Positions 54,684 to 63,610 of a DNA stretch of 64,000 nucleotides are shown piece by piece. A program made the position numbers and the translations under genes. Origin of the DNA: Acinetobacter lactucae (GTDB taxonomy: Bacteria; Pseudomonadota; Gammaproteobacteria; Pseudomonadales; Moraxellaceae); the NCBI RefSeq assembly GCF_001605885.1, contig NZ_LRPE01000001.1, positions 1-64,000 of the forward strand. The letters run 5' to 3'. Every line of letters begins with the position of its first letter. The stretch's first letter is position 1. The notes beneath the pieces were generated by a model. It was not told the DNA's origin, made no database searches, and was given only the letters and a program-made list of their open reading frames with translations.

Positions 54684-55820
54684 ATGATCTTAAATGCTGA
54701 ACAAAGTATGGTTCAGGAGATGATGCGTAACTATGCGCAAAATCAGTTAAAACCAACAGCCGCACATCGCGATAAAACCCATGAATTTCCTGCTCAGGAA
54801 TTAAAAGATTTAGGTGCACTAGGTGCTATGGGTATGACCGTGCCCGATGAATGGGGTGGTGCGGGAATGGACTATGTATCTTTAGTGCTTGCAATTGAAG
54901 AAATTGCTGCGGGTGATGGTGCTATTTCGACTATTGTCAGTGTACAAAATTCCTTAATTTGCGGTATTACACTGGCGTACGGTTCGGAGCAGCAAAAACA
55001 AACCTATTTACCAAAATTTGCTTCTGGTGAATGGCTAGGGTGTTTTTGTTTAACTGAGCCACATGTAGGTTCTGATGCAAGTGCGATTTTATGTAAAGCT
55101 GAGCGCGATGGCGATCACTGGGTTTTGAATGGCGTAAAGCAATTTATTACCAGCGGTAAAAATGCCCGAGTGGCTTTGGTGTTTGCGGTTACAGATAAAC
55201 AAGCGGGTAAAAAAGGGATTTCGTGTTTTCTTGTACCGACGAATACTCAAGGTTATTTGGTTACTCGTATTGAAGACAAAATGGGCCAACATGCTTCCGA
55301 CACAGCGACCATTACTCTCGAAAACTGTCGAATTCCCTTAGAAAATTTGGTGGGGCAAGAAGGTGAAGGTTATAAAATTGCGTTATCTAATTTAGCAGCT
55401 GGACGTATTGGTATTGCTGCTCAATCTGTTGGAATGGCAAGAGCTGCTTTTGATGCAGCGGTGCAATATGCAAATGAACGTAAAGCATTTGGGGTGGAAT
55501 TAGTTCAACATCAGGCAGTGAGTTTCCGTTTAGCCGATATGGCAACCCAGATTGAAGCAGCACATCAGCTCGTTTTACATGCTGCATCTTTAAAAGATGC
55601 AGGATTGCCTTGTTTAAAAGAAGCTTCAATGGCAAAGCTATTTGCGTCTACTATGGCTGAGCGAGTATGTTCGGATGCGATTCAGATTCATGGTGGTTAT
55701 GGCTATGTGAGTGACTTCCCCGTAGAGAGAATTTATCGTGATGTTCGTGTAAGCCAGATTTATGAAGGTGCTTCTGATATTCAACGCTTGGTGATTGCTC
55801 GTGAAGTGACTCAAGTTTAA
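54684..55820 (+). CDS. Acyl-CoA dehydrogenase
   Basis: The FAD enzyme introduces the first double bond in acyl-CoA breakdown. From the ATG at 54684 it has 378 residues (MILNAEQSMVQEMMR); the earlier in-frame start at 54636 falls inside the SDR gene. The FAD/substrate motifs CFCLTEPHVGSDAS (near 122), QFITSG and the C-terminal QIHGGYGYVSDFPVERIYRD are clear. The late segment IYEGASDIQRLVIAREV carries the expected catalytic Glu. It is co-transcribed with the SDR and followed by a strong terminator. Substrate chain length is not deducible; short-branched chain is likely from the partner. Confidence 0.92.
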   Translation: MILNAEQSMVQEMMRNYAQNQLKPTAAHRDKTHEFPAQELKDLGALGAMGMTVPDEWGGAGMDYVSLVLAIEEIAAGDGAISTIVSVQNSLICGITLAYGSEQQKQTYLPKFASGEWLGCFCLTEPHVGSDASAILCKAERDGDHWVLNGVKQFITSGKNARVALVFAVTDKQAGKKGISCFLVPTNTQGYLVTRIEDKMGQHASDTATITLENCRIPLENLVGQEGEGYKIALSNLAAGRIGIAAQSVGMARAAFDAAVQYANERKAFGVELVQHQAVSFRLADMATQIEAAHQLVLHAASLKDAGLPCLKEASMAKLFASTMAERVCSDAIQIHGGYGYVSDFPVERIYRDVRVSQIYEGASDIQRLVIAREVTQV

Positions 55821-55849
55821 GTATTAGATTTTAAAAATAGTCACTGAAT

Positions 55850-55882
55850 GCAAAAAACCGCAATTGTTATGCGGTTTTTTGC
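55850..55882 (+). terminator. Terminator of SDR-acyl-CoA dehydrogenase operon
   Basis: A perfect 13-bp stem GCAAAAAACCGCA / TGCGGTTTTTTGC with a 7-base loop; the T6 run lies within the stem. Confidence 0.85.
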
Positions 55883-55909
55883 AATTAAATGAAACTCGCT
55901 TTTTGATGA

Positions 55910-56488
55910 TTAAATCTGAGCTTTGACTTCCTCACCAATCAAATAAAAAGTTCCACCTGCAATATAGTGCAGGCTGCGAAGTTCTTTCGGCGCATCTTGA
56001 AAATGCCAGTGCCCATCTCTAAAAATGCGGCTATCTGCCCATGCACCTACAACAGAACCAATAAATAAATCATGAGCTGATTGATTATGCGGTTCAGGAA
56101 TAAGTTTACATACCAGCCATGCGACGCAACCTGATACAAGTGGGCTAGGAAGTTCTTCTTGATAGAATAACTCAACCCCGCAATGTTCAAGTTTTTCTGG
56201 ATCATCCAACTTACTAATGGTTCCAAGTTGATGAGTCAGATCGAGCTGTGCATAGCAAGGGACTTGTAAAGTGAAATAGCCACTTTGCTCAACGAGCTGT
56301 CGTGTTTTAGTGCTTTTGTCGAGAACAACGGATACTTTGGCTGGCTTGAATTCTAAGGCACATGCCCATGCGGCAGCCATTACATTACGGTCGTCACCAT
56401 GTTGCGCGGAAACAAGGACAGTAGGGCCATGATTTAACAAACGATAAGCTTTTTCTAACTCTACAGGTGCAATATATGATTGGGACAT
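55910..56488 (-). CDS. Flavin reductase-like FMN-binding protein
   Basis: From the ATG at 56488 the product has 192 residues (MSQSYIAPVELEKAYRLLN); an upstream GTG at 56506 would add six. It has the DIM6/NTAB split-barrel fold, with GPTVLVSAQHGDDRNVMAAAW near the start, KPAKVSVVLDKSTKTR-like sequence in the middle, and GYFTLQVP. Members bind FMN and reduce flavin for partner monooxygenases or act on their own substrates. A possible partner is the LLM oxidoreductase 11 kb away, but nothing links them. It is convergent with the acyl-CoA dehydrogenase operon. Confidence 0.85.
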   Translation of the reverse strand: MSQSYIAPVELEKAYRLLNHGPTVLVSAQHGDDRNVMAAAWACALEFKPAKVSVVLDKSTKTRQLVEQSGYFTLQVPCYAQLDLTHQLGTISKLDDPEKLEHCGVELFYQEELPSPLVSGCVAWLVCKLIPEPHNQSAHDLFIGSVVGAWADSRIFRDGHWHFQDAPKELRSLHYIAGGTFYLIGEEVKAQI

Positions 56489-56657
56489 ATTTAGCCTAAG
56501 TAACACAGAAAACAGATAGCCTTATTGTTGCAGAAAGTATGAGAGAAGTAATGTGATAGGGTATTAACCGAATAAAAAAGTAGTTTCCATTTTATAGCTT
56601 TCATAATGACAAACTTAGTCATAAAATCACTGGGCTTCTAAGTGAAAGGATTAACGC

Positions 56658-57434
56658 GTGACCGAGCTTCAAGATATCGATTTTGTAGAGTTAAGTGATG
56701 AAGAAATGCATCTCTATAGCCGTCAGATTTTACTTGATGGATGGGATATTGAAGCTCAGGAAAAACTTAAACTTGCTAATGTGCTGATTATCGGTGCTGG
56801 TGGAATAGGTTGTAGCAGTGCAGAGCTACTTGCAAGAGCAGGGGTTGGTAAAATTACACTAATTGATGCAGATACTATTGAGATAAGTAATTTACAGCGT
56901 CAAATTGCATTTGGTCATGAAGATATCGGACGTTATAAAGCAGAAATTCTAGCTAAACGTTTACAGAAAATTAACCCTTATATCTGTGTTGAATACTATA
57001 ACGAACGTTTAGACGAACATAACATTGATAGACTTGTTGAACACCAAGATGTGGTTTTAGATGGATGTGATAATTTTACAACTCGCTATCTGGTAAATGC
57101 AGCTTGTAAGAAGCATCAGGTCGCCCTAATTAGTGCTTCAGCAATTGGTTTTCAGGCACAAATGTTTATGGTTGAAGGAGATTCAGCTTGCTATGAATGC
57201 CTTTTTCCGAAAGAACAACATAGTAATGAAGGGCTGCGCTGTGCAGAGTCAGGGGTACTTGCAACTACTCCTGTAATGATAGCGTCATTACAAGCACATC
57301 ACACTTTGCTGTATTTAGGTTTAAATCGTGTACCTTTAAAGCAGAAACTATTATTGTGGGATGGTTTAAATATGACACAACGTATTGTTAGTTTTGATAA
57401 AGATGTAAATTGCCCACTTTGTCAGGCAAGCTAA
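56658..57434 (+). CDS. moeB: Adenylyltransferase MoeB/ThiF family
   Basis: An E1-like enzyme that adenylates the C-terminal Gly-Gly of a sulfur-carrier protein such as MoaD or ThiS. It has 258 residues. The nucleotide loop GAGGIG is at 46-51, DADTIEISNLQRQ near 70-82, and the two zinc knuckles are CYEC (178-181) and CPLC (252-255). The Cys in LRCAESGVL (Cys195) may be the sulfur-transfer residue. The start is GTG at 56658. In pseudomonads moeB follows prfA-prmC directly, so a MoeB role is preferred over ThiF. Here about 6 kb separates them. Confidence 0.85.
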   Translation: MTELQDIDFVELSDEEMHLYSRQILLDGWDIEAQEKLKLANVLIIGAGGIGCSSAELLARAGVGKITLIDADTIEISNLQRQIAFGHEDIGRYKAEILAKRLQKINPYICVEYYNERLDEHNIDRLVEHQDVVLDGCDNFTTRYLVNAACKKHQVALISASAIGFQAQMFMVEGDSACYECLFPKEQHSNEGLRCAESGVLATTPVMIASLQAHHTLLYLGLNRVPLKQKLLLWDGLNMTQRIVSFDKDVNCPLCQAS

Positions 57435-57492
57435 TCAGTAAATGAAACAAAATTTGCTACACTCAACCTGAATGATTTGGTTTTGAAGAAAT

Positions 57493-58791
57493 ATGAAAAA
57501 AAATATTTTGTTTGATGGGCTACGTTCAGTCGCCCGTATTGGTGAAACAGCAGTGGTTGCCGCCAAAGCTGGAATTAAATACGCAACTGAAAAACCAAGT
57601 AATGCCAAACTCATGCGAGAGACTTTTGAGTCGCTTGGTTCAACTTATATTAAGCTTGGTCAGTTTATTGCGAGTACTCCATCGCTTTTTCCACGAGAAT
57701 ACGTAGAAGAATTTCAAGGTTGTCTAGACCAGACACCAACACTCCCATTTAGTTATATTCAAGGTGTGCTTGCGTCTGAATTTGAAGGACGCGATTTAAG
57801 TCAGATTTTTAGCTATATCGATGAAAAGCCATTAGCTTCTGCATCAATTGCTCAGGTTCATGCCGCTAAGTTGACCACAGGTGAAGATGTGGTTATTAAA
57901 GTACAAAAGCCTGGTGTTGAAACCATTTTATATACTGACTTAAGTGTAGTGCATTGGGCTGCTAAGCTGCTTGAGCGTGCAGTACCAAAGATTAAATTTG
58001 CTGCTCTTTCTGAAATTGTAGATGAAATTAAAAGCCGTATGGTTCGTGAAGTCGATTTCATTGAAGAAGCACAAAACTTAGATGATTTTGTGGAGTATCT
58101 TAATATTTCACAAAATAAAGCAGCGACAGCGCCTAAAGTTTATCATCAGTTTTCTACACGCCGTGTTTTGACCATGCAACGCCTATACGGTGTGTCTTTG
58201 ACTGACTTTAGTGTCGTAAAACAATATGCTAAAGATCCATCACAAGTACTGATTACCGCCATGAATACATGGTTTGGTAGTCTTATGCTGTGTAAGAGTT
58301 TCCATGCGGACTTACATGCTGGGAACCTAATGTTGCTTGAAGATGGCCGAATTGGTTTTATCGATTTTGGTATCGTGGGTCAGTTAAAGCCAGAAGTTTG
58401 GACAGCATGTATTGCGTTTATGGATGCCTTACAAAAGACTGAGTATCAGGCAATGGCTGAAAATATGCTAAAAATGGGTATGACCCATAACAAGGTCGAT
58501 GTTGATGTATTGGCACAAGATTTAGAGCGTTTGTTTAATGGCGTATTAATGGCCGATCCGCAACAGATCTTGTCTTCAAATCCAGCCGATTTAAATGACA
58601 TCATGATGGATATGGTGGGTGTAGGCGAACGCCACGGGATTAAATTCCCTCGTGATTTTGCTTTATTATTTAAGCAAATGCTTTATTTCGATCGTTTTAT
58701 GCGCGTACTCGCACCATATACTGATATTTATGCAGACCAACGTTTGAAAATGGTTCAAAATATGGAACCTGCTTCGTTGTTAAAGCACTAA
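57493..58791 (+). CDS. ABC1/AarF-family (UbiB-like) atypical kinase
   Basis: The 432-residue protein belongs to the ABC1 atypical kinase family. The KxGQ region appears as YIKLGQFIASTPSLFP near 53-68, and the Ala-rich loop as LASASIAQVHAAKL near 114-127. The catalytic region follows as FHADLHAGNLMLLEDGRIGF, continuing IDFGIVGQL. There is no C-terminal membrane pair as in UbiB of E. coli, so it is probably a second, soluble ABC1 protein. A role in ubiquinone or lipid homeostasis is likely from the family. It is followed 15 bp later by folB, probably on the same transcript. Confidence 0.88.
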   Translation: MKKNILFDGLRSVARIGETAVVAAKAGIKYATEKPSNAKLMRETFESLGSTYIKLGQFIASTPSLFPREYVEEFQGCLDQTPTLPFSYIQGVLASEFEGRDLSQIFSYIDEKPLASASIAQVHAAKLTTGEDVVIKVQKPGVETILYTDLSVVHWAAKLLERAVPKIKFAALSEIVDEIKSRMVREVDFIEEAQNLDDFVEYLNISQNKAATAPKVYHQFSTRRVLTMQRLYGVSLTDFSVVKQYAKDPSQVLITAMNTWFGSLMLCKSFHADLHAGNLMLLEDGRIGFIDFGIVGQLKPEVWTACIAFMDALQKTEYQAMAENMLKMGMTHNKVDVDVLAQDLERLFNGVLMADPQQILSSNPADLNDIMMDMVGVGERHGIKFPRDFALLFKQMLYFDRFMRVLAPYTDIYADQRLKMVQNMEPASLLKH

Positions 58792-58806
58792 GGTCAGTTT
58801 AAATTT

Positions 58807-59187
58807 ATGGATGCCATTATTATTGAAGGCTTGAAGGTTGAGACAGTGATTGGCTGTTTCAACTGGGAAAGACAAATTATTCAACCTTTAATGTTGGATT
58901 TAACCATCCATAATGATTTGAGCCGAGCAGCAGAGTCTGACAGGCTTGAGGACACACTCAACTATGCCCAGATTTGTGAGTTATCGGCTCAAACCATTCA
59001 GCAAGCCAAACCTGAATTAATCGAACATGCAGCGCAGTTGGTTTTGCAATGTTTATTTGAAACCTTTCCAACAATTGAAAAAATTACCATAACCATCCGT
59101 AAGCCAGCCATCATTGCAGAAGCAAATGCTGTAGGAATTCGTCTTGAACGCACCAGAAACAATTTTTGCGCTCGCCCTAGCGAGTAA
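58807..59187 (+). CDS. folB: Dihydroneopterin aldolase
   Basis: The enzyme cleaves 7,8-dihydroneopterin to 6-hydroxymethyl-7,8-dihydropterin and glycolaldehyde in folate synthesis. It has 126 residues. Family motifs are IIIEGLKVETVIGCFNWER at the start, DTLNYAQIC near 55 and the catalytic-Lys region ITIRKPAIIAEANAVGI near 96-112. The last 44 bases overlap folK in another frame, so the two are translationally coupled. Confidence 0.93.
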   Translation: MDAIIIEGLKVETVIGCFNWERQIIQPLMLDLTIHNDLSRAAESDRLEDTLNYAQICELSAQTIQQAKPELIEHAAQLVLQCLFETFPTIEKITITIRKPAIIAEANAVGIRLERTRNNFCARPSE

Positions 59188-59581
59188 TTTAGACGCAGAT
59201 CAGCACTTTACTTTTGCTTATACGCAATTAGCAACTTTGGGGAAAGTGCAGTTTTCATCTGTTTATCAAATTCCATGCCGTGATGGTATTGGAGATGATT
59301 ATTGGAATTCGGCATGTCTATTAAAAAGCACTTTATCGTGTGACCAAATTGAATCCTTTCTAAAGCAACTTGAGTCAGATTCGGGGCGCGTTCGTCCGTC
59401 GCATCATATTTCTTTAGATGTAGATTTGATTGCATGGGGAAGTGATCTGGACCATATGCAATTTAATTCTAAAAAATTGCCCTTAGCACTCGATGTAAAA
59501 ATTCCTTTATATGAACTTTGGCATTGTGAAATCTTAAAGGCTGATAGCATGATTTATCCAGTCGTTAATTTTAAAGTTTAA
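59144..59581 (+). CDS. folK: Divergent HPPK-type pyrophosphokinase
   Basis: HPPK transfers pyrophosphate from ATP to 6-hydroxymethyl-dihydropterin. The only upstream start candidate is a TTG at 59144, giving 145 residues, shorter than the usual 160. The N-terminal LASNLDADQHF replaces the family GSNLGxxxxx. The catalytic region is kept as SGRVRPSHHISLDVDLIAWG, with the metal-binding Asp pair in DVDL. YWNSACLLKS matches the F-x-N-x-V region. It is preceded by folB with a 44-bp overlap. A second, more typical FolK elsewhere in the genome is likely, so this may be an auxiliary copy. Confidence 0.78.
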   Translation: MNAPETIFALALASNLDADQHFTFAYTQLATLGKVQFSSVYQIPCRDGIGDDYWNSACLLKSTLSCDQIESFLKQLESDSGRVRPSHHISLDVDLIAWGSDLDHMQFNSKKLPLALDVKIPLYELWHCEILKADSMIYPVVNFKV

Positions 59582-59702
59582 TACCCTTCAAACTAAATTT
59601 TACGCAAACTTTACGCGGGCTTTAACTTCCTCAATAGAGAATTTACGGGCATTTTATCGATACTGAAATTCACTAAATTAGTGTTATTTCAGGACAATAA
59701 AG

Positions 59703-59837
59703 ATGCTTATAAATTCTCAAATGCGCATCTTGCATCAGTCTGGCATTGTCTTATGCGGACTTAAAACAAATGATATTTCTCCATCTCTCCTCATTTCCAG
59801 TTTGGCAAATCAAGCCAAGGGGTATAGAGGAGAATAG
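59703..59837 (+). CDS. 44-residue ORF directly upstream of kdpA
   Basis: A frame of 44 residues begins MLINSQMRILHQ with AGGA eight bases upstream and ends NQAKGYRGE, two bases before the kdpA ATG. The kdpA ribosome site (AGAGGAG) lies inside its last codons, so coupling or leader-peptide control is possible. It lacks the single hydrophobic helix expected of KdpF. It is of unknown function and may be a leader peptide or chance. Confidence 0.4.
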   Translation: MLINSQMRILHQSGIVLCGLKTNDISPSLLISSLANQAKGYRGE

Positions 59838-59839
59838 CT

Positions 59840-61549
59840 ATGTTAGAACTTATACTTGTTTTATTTATTGCTATTTTTCTAGCATGGTGCCTCAGTAAAT
59901 ATCTATCCAAAGTGATGGCAAATCAGCCGATGTTGGGTGATGGATTATTTGGTTGGATTGAAAATCCTGTTTACCGCTTATTAGGTGTATCTCCACAGCA
60001 ACAAATGAACTGGAAACACTATTCTCTAGCATTTGTTGTGAGCTGTATTTTTCTTGCAGTGGCTATTCTAGCTATTTTTATGACGCAAGCATGGCTACCA
60101 TTAAATCCTAACCATGCACCAAATATGAGTTGGGATTTAGCGTTACACACAGTTATTTCATTTTTAACTAATACCAATCAACAGCATTATTCTGGCCAAG
60201 CTCAATTATCTTATTTGTCGCAAATGACAGGTATTGTGGGGTTGCAAGTTATTACTCCAATGATGGGGCTGGCTTTAGTTGTCGCGACCTTAAGAGCTTT
60301 TTTTTATCAGCGTCCAAGCCATATTGCAGCCGATGTGGCCGAGCAACCAGACCAAATTTTAATTGGTAACTATTGGGCAGATGTAATTCGCCCTACAGTA
60401 CGCTTTTTGCTTCCACTGTGTTTTGTCTGGTCGTTGTTGCTTAACAGCCAAGGCGTACCAGCAACTTTCCAAGGTGGACCAGAAGTACAGCTTATTGATA
60501 AAGCCAATAGCGTTGAAACTCAAAAAATTCCTTTAGGGCCAGTTGCGCCAATGGTAGCGATCAAGCAATTGGGTAGTAACGGTGGCGGCTGGTATGGTCC
60601 AAATAGTTCTGTACCTTTAGAAAATCCAACACCATTTTCTAATTTACTAGAAATGATTGCGATATTACTTATTCCAATCACAGTCATTTTTATGGTCGGG
60701 CATTTCACTCAGCGTAAAAAGTTTGCTTACTTTGTCTTTGGTAGCATGCTTTTCATGTCGATTATTTCAGGTGCAGCGGCTGTCTGGTCTGAGAGTATGT
60801 CATCGACAGCATCTCAGCTTGCTGTAATGGAAGGTAAAGAACAACGATTTGGACCAGCAGCATCAGCAGTTTGGGCAGCCCTTACTACACAGGTGAATAA
60901 CGGCTCGGTCAATATGATGCATGATTCTTCTGCACCGCTTACTGGTTTAGTCGAACTTATCAATATGTTGATTAATGCGATTTGGGGTGGTGTGGGCTGT
61001 GGTCTGCAACAGTTTATGATTTATCTGTTACTCGCAGTATTTATTGCAGGTTTAATGACAGGTCGTACCCCTGAATTGTTTGGGCGCAAGATTGAAGCTG
61101 CAGAAATTAAGTTACTCGCGATTATTATCTTGATTCAACCTCTCGTTATTCTTGCATTTACCGCATTAAGCCTCAGCATTTCAGGCATATCTGGAATTAG
61201 TAATCCGGGACCACATGGCATTAGCCAAGTGTTCTATGAATATGTTTCTGCCTTTGCCAACAATGGTTCAGGTTTTGAAGGTCTTGGAGACAACACTGTA
61301 TGGTGGAATGTTACTTGTAGTATTGCGCTACTGTTAGGACGTTTTCCAACCTTAATTTTACCATTAATGATTGCGACACGTTTAGCAGCAAAAAGAAAAG
61401 CGCCCGAAACAGCAGGTAGTCTTCAAGTTGAAACGCCAACCTTTGCTTTAACGCTAATTACGATTGTGGTGTTGCTTACCTTATTACAATTTATGCCAGT
61501 TCTTGTCCTTGGGCCAATTGCCGATCAACTTTTGTTGGTTAAAGGCTAA
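59840..61549 (+). CDS. kdpA: Potassium-transporting ATPase, K+-channel subunit KdpA
   Basis: KdpA is the channel-like subunit of the high-affinity K+ pump in the inner membrane. It has 569 residues with about ten helices and four selectivity-filter-like loops, including SFLTNTNQQHYSG near 109 and GSNGGGWYGPNSSVPLENP near 247. NNGSGFEGLGDNT comes near 474. It begins MLELILVLFIAIFLAWCLSK. It is the first gene of kdpA-kdpB-kdpC. I found no kdpF; a 44-residue unrelated ORF occupies the leader. Confidence 0.97.
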   Translation: MLELILVLFIAIFLAWCLSKYLSKVMANQPMLGDGLFGWIENPVYRLLGVSPQQQMNWKHYSLAFVVSCIFLAVAILAIFMTQAWLPLNPNHAPNMSWDLALHTVISFLTNTNQQHYSGQAQLSYLSQMTGIVGLQVITPMMGLALVVATLRAFFYQRPSHIAADVAEQPDQILIGNYWADVIRPTVRFLLPLCFVWSLLLNSQGVPATFQGGPEVQLIDKANSVETQKIPLGPVAPMVAIKQLGSNGGGWYGPNSSVPLENPTPFSNLLEMIAILLIPITVIFMVGHFTQRKKFAYFVFGSMLFMSIISGAAAVWSESMSSTASQLAVMEGKEQRFGPAASAVWAALTTQVNNGSVNMMHDSSAPLTGLVELINMLINAIWGGVGCGLQQFMIYLLLAVFIAGLMTGRTPELFGRKIEAAEIKLLAIIILIQPLVILAFTALSLSISGISGISNPGPHGISQVFYEYVSAFANNGSGFEGLGDNTVWWNVTCSIALLLGRFPTLILPLMIATRLAAKRKAPETAGSLQVETPTFALTLITIVVLLTLLQFMPVLVLGPIADQLLLVKG

Positions 61550-61563
61550 GGAGGCGAGTGAAA

Positions 61564-63597
61564 ATGAATACACAAACTCATGTAAATAGCCATAAAAAAA
61601 CCATGGCAGTACCAAATTTTGAAGTTTGGAAAAATGCATTTGTGAAACTGCTACCGCAGCATGCAATTAAAAATCCAGTAATGGCAATCGTATGGCTGGG
61701 AACAGTGGTTACTGCAATTAGTACAGTTTTGGGTTATACCACGCTGTTATTTGGTTTTGTGGTCACAGCTATCTTGTTCATTACGATTTTATTTGCTAAC
61801 TATGCCGAAGCTGTTGCAGAGGCTAGAGGTCGTGGTCAGGCATCTTCATTACGTGCAGCAAGAGAAAATTTAACGGCTCGAAGACTCAACTCTTTGACAG
61901 ACCGTCAAGCGACTCAAGTTGCAGCTACTGAACTTCATTTAAATGATTTTATTGAAGTACATGCAGGTGAGCTTGTTCCAGCCGACGGTGAAATTGTAGA
62001 AGGGTTTGCCACCATTAATGAATCGGCTGTTACAGGTGAGTCAGCACCTGTGCTACGTGAAGCTGGAACAGACCGTTCAGGTGTTATTGGCGGAACCAAA
62101 GTTCTTACAGATCGTATTGTTGTGCAAGTGACTGCTGAATCTGGTCAAAGTTTCTTAGACCGTATGATTGCTTTGGTTGAAGGCTCAAATCGTCAAAAAA
62201 CACCAAATGAGATTGCACTTGGCTTCTTATTAATGGTGATGACAATCACGTTTTTAATTGTCGTGATTAGCTTGCCATTTATTGCCAAGTATTTGCATAT
62301 TGAACTTGATCCAGTTGTGCTCGTGGCGTTATTGGTCTGCTTGATTCCTACAACCATTGGTGGCTTGTTACCTGCGATTGGTATTGCGGGGATGAACCGT
62401 GCACTCAAAGCCAATGTTTTGGCAAAATCGGGTAAAGCTGTAGAAGTTGCGGGTGACATTGATGTGCTTTTACTCGATAAAACAGGAACTATTACTTATG
62501 GTGACCGTCAAGCGACCTCTTTCTATCCTTTAACTTCGGTAACTGAGTCTGAGTTGAGAGCTGCTGCTTGGGTAAGTTCACTTGCTGACCCAACACCAGA
62601 AGGAAAATCGATTGTTAAGTTAGCAAAGGAGCAAGGCTTAAAACAGCAAGAACCTGAGCAAGCCGAATTTATCTCTTTTAGTGCTTCGACTCGAATTTCT
62701 GGTGTGAATTTACCGAATGGTGAGCAAATTCGTAAAGGTGCATTAGATGCAATCTTGAAATTTGTAGATGAAGATTATTCTCAAGATTTAGAATTAAAAG
62801 CGCGTGTTGAACAAGTTGCCAAAAAAGGAGCAACACCTTTAGTCGTCGCTAATCAACATCATGTGTTGGGTGTGATTGAACTCTCAGATGTGATTAAACA
62901 CGGCATTAAAGAACGTTTTGCTCGTTTAAGAGAAATGGGTATTAAAACTGTCATGGTCACAGGCGATAACCCATTAACTGCTGCTGCGATTGCTGCTGAA
63001 GCCGGTGTAGATGATTATATTGCCGAAGCAAAACCAGAAGACAAATTGGCTTGTATTCGCACCGAACAACAACAAGGTCGTTTAGTTGCGATGGTCGGTG
63101 ATGGAACCAATGACGCGCCAGCATTAGCGCAAGCTGATATTGGTTTAGCCATGAACTCGGGTACACAAGCTGCAAAAGAAGCCGGCAATATGGTCGATTT
63201 AGACTCAGACCCGACCAAACTACTCGCTGTGGTTGAGATTGGGAAACAACAGCTGATTACCCGTGGTGCTTTAACAACATTTTCGTTAGCAAACGACGTC
63301 TCTAAATACTTTGCCATCTTGCCTGCATTGTTCGCTGCTGCGATTCCACAAATGCAAGTGTTGAATGTGATGCACTTAGCAAGCCCAAACAGCGCGATTT
63401 TATCTGCATTAATTTTTAACGCGATTATTATTCCGCTATTAATTCCAATCGCACTTCGAGGCGTCAAATTTAAACCTTCAACTGCAACTCAGTTATTACG
63501 TCGAAATATGTTGATTTATGGTGTGGGCGGTGTGGTTCTGCCATTCCTTGCCATTAAAGCGATTGATGTAGTGATTGTTCAATTATTTGGTTTGTAA
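61564..63597 (+). CDS. kdpB: Potassium-transporting ATPase, catalytic subunit KdpB
   Basis: This P-type ATPase subunit energises the KdpFABC pump. From the ATG at 61564 it has 677 residues; the GTG at 61558 sits only three bases from the GGAGG site, while the ATG is nine bases away. The phosphorylated Asp305 is in DKTGT, with ESAVTGESAPV near 155, MVTGDNPLTAAAIA near 463 and GDGTNDAPALAQADIG near 514. It starts 14 bp after kdpA. Confidence 0.98.
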   Translation: MNTQTHVNSHKKTMAVPNFEVWKNAFVKLLPQHAIKNPVMAIVWLGTVVTAISTVLGYTTLLFGFVVTAILFITILFANYAEAVAEARGRGQASSLRAARENLTARRLNSLTDRQATQVAATELHLNDFIEVHAGELVPADGEIVEGFATINESAVTGESAPVLREAGTDRSGVIGGTKVLTDRIVVQVTAESGQSFLDRMIALVEGSNRQKTPNEIALGFLLMVMTITFLIVVISLPFIAKYLHIELDPVVLVALLVCLIPTTIGGLLPAIGIAGMNRALKANVLAKSGKAVEVAGDIDVLLLDKTGTITYGDRQATSFYPLTSVTESELRAAAWVSSLADPTPEGKSIVKLAKEQGLKQQEPEQAEFISFSASTRISGVNLPNGEQIRKGALDAILKFVDEDYSQDLELKARVEQVAKKGATPLVVANQHHVLGVIELSDVIKHGIKERFARLREMGIKTVMVTGDNPLTAAAIAAEAGVDDYIAEAKPEDKLACIRTEQQQGRLVAMVGDGTNDAPALAQADIGLAMNSGTQAAKEAGNMVDLDSDPTKLLAVVEIGKQQLITRGALTTFSLANDVSKYFAILPALFAAAIPQMQVLNVMHLASPNSAILSALIFNAIIIPLLIPIALRGVKFKPSTATQLLRRNMLIYGVGGVVLPFLAIKAIDVVIVQLFGL

Positions 63598-63610
63598 TCT
63601 GGAGTTTGAA

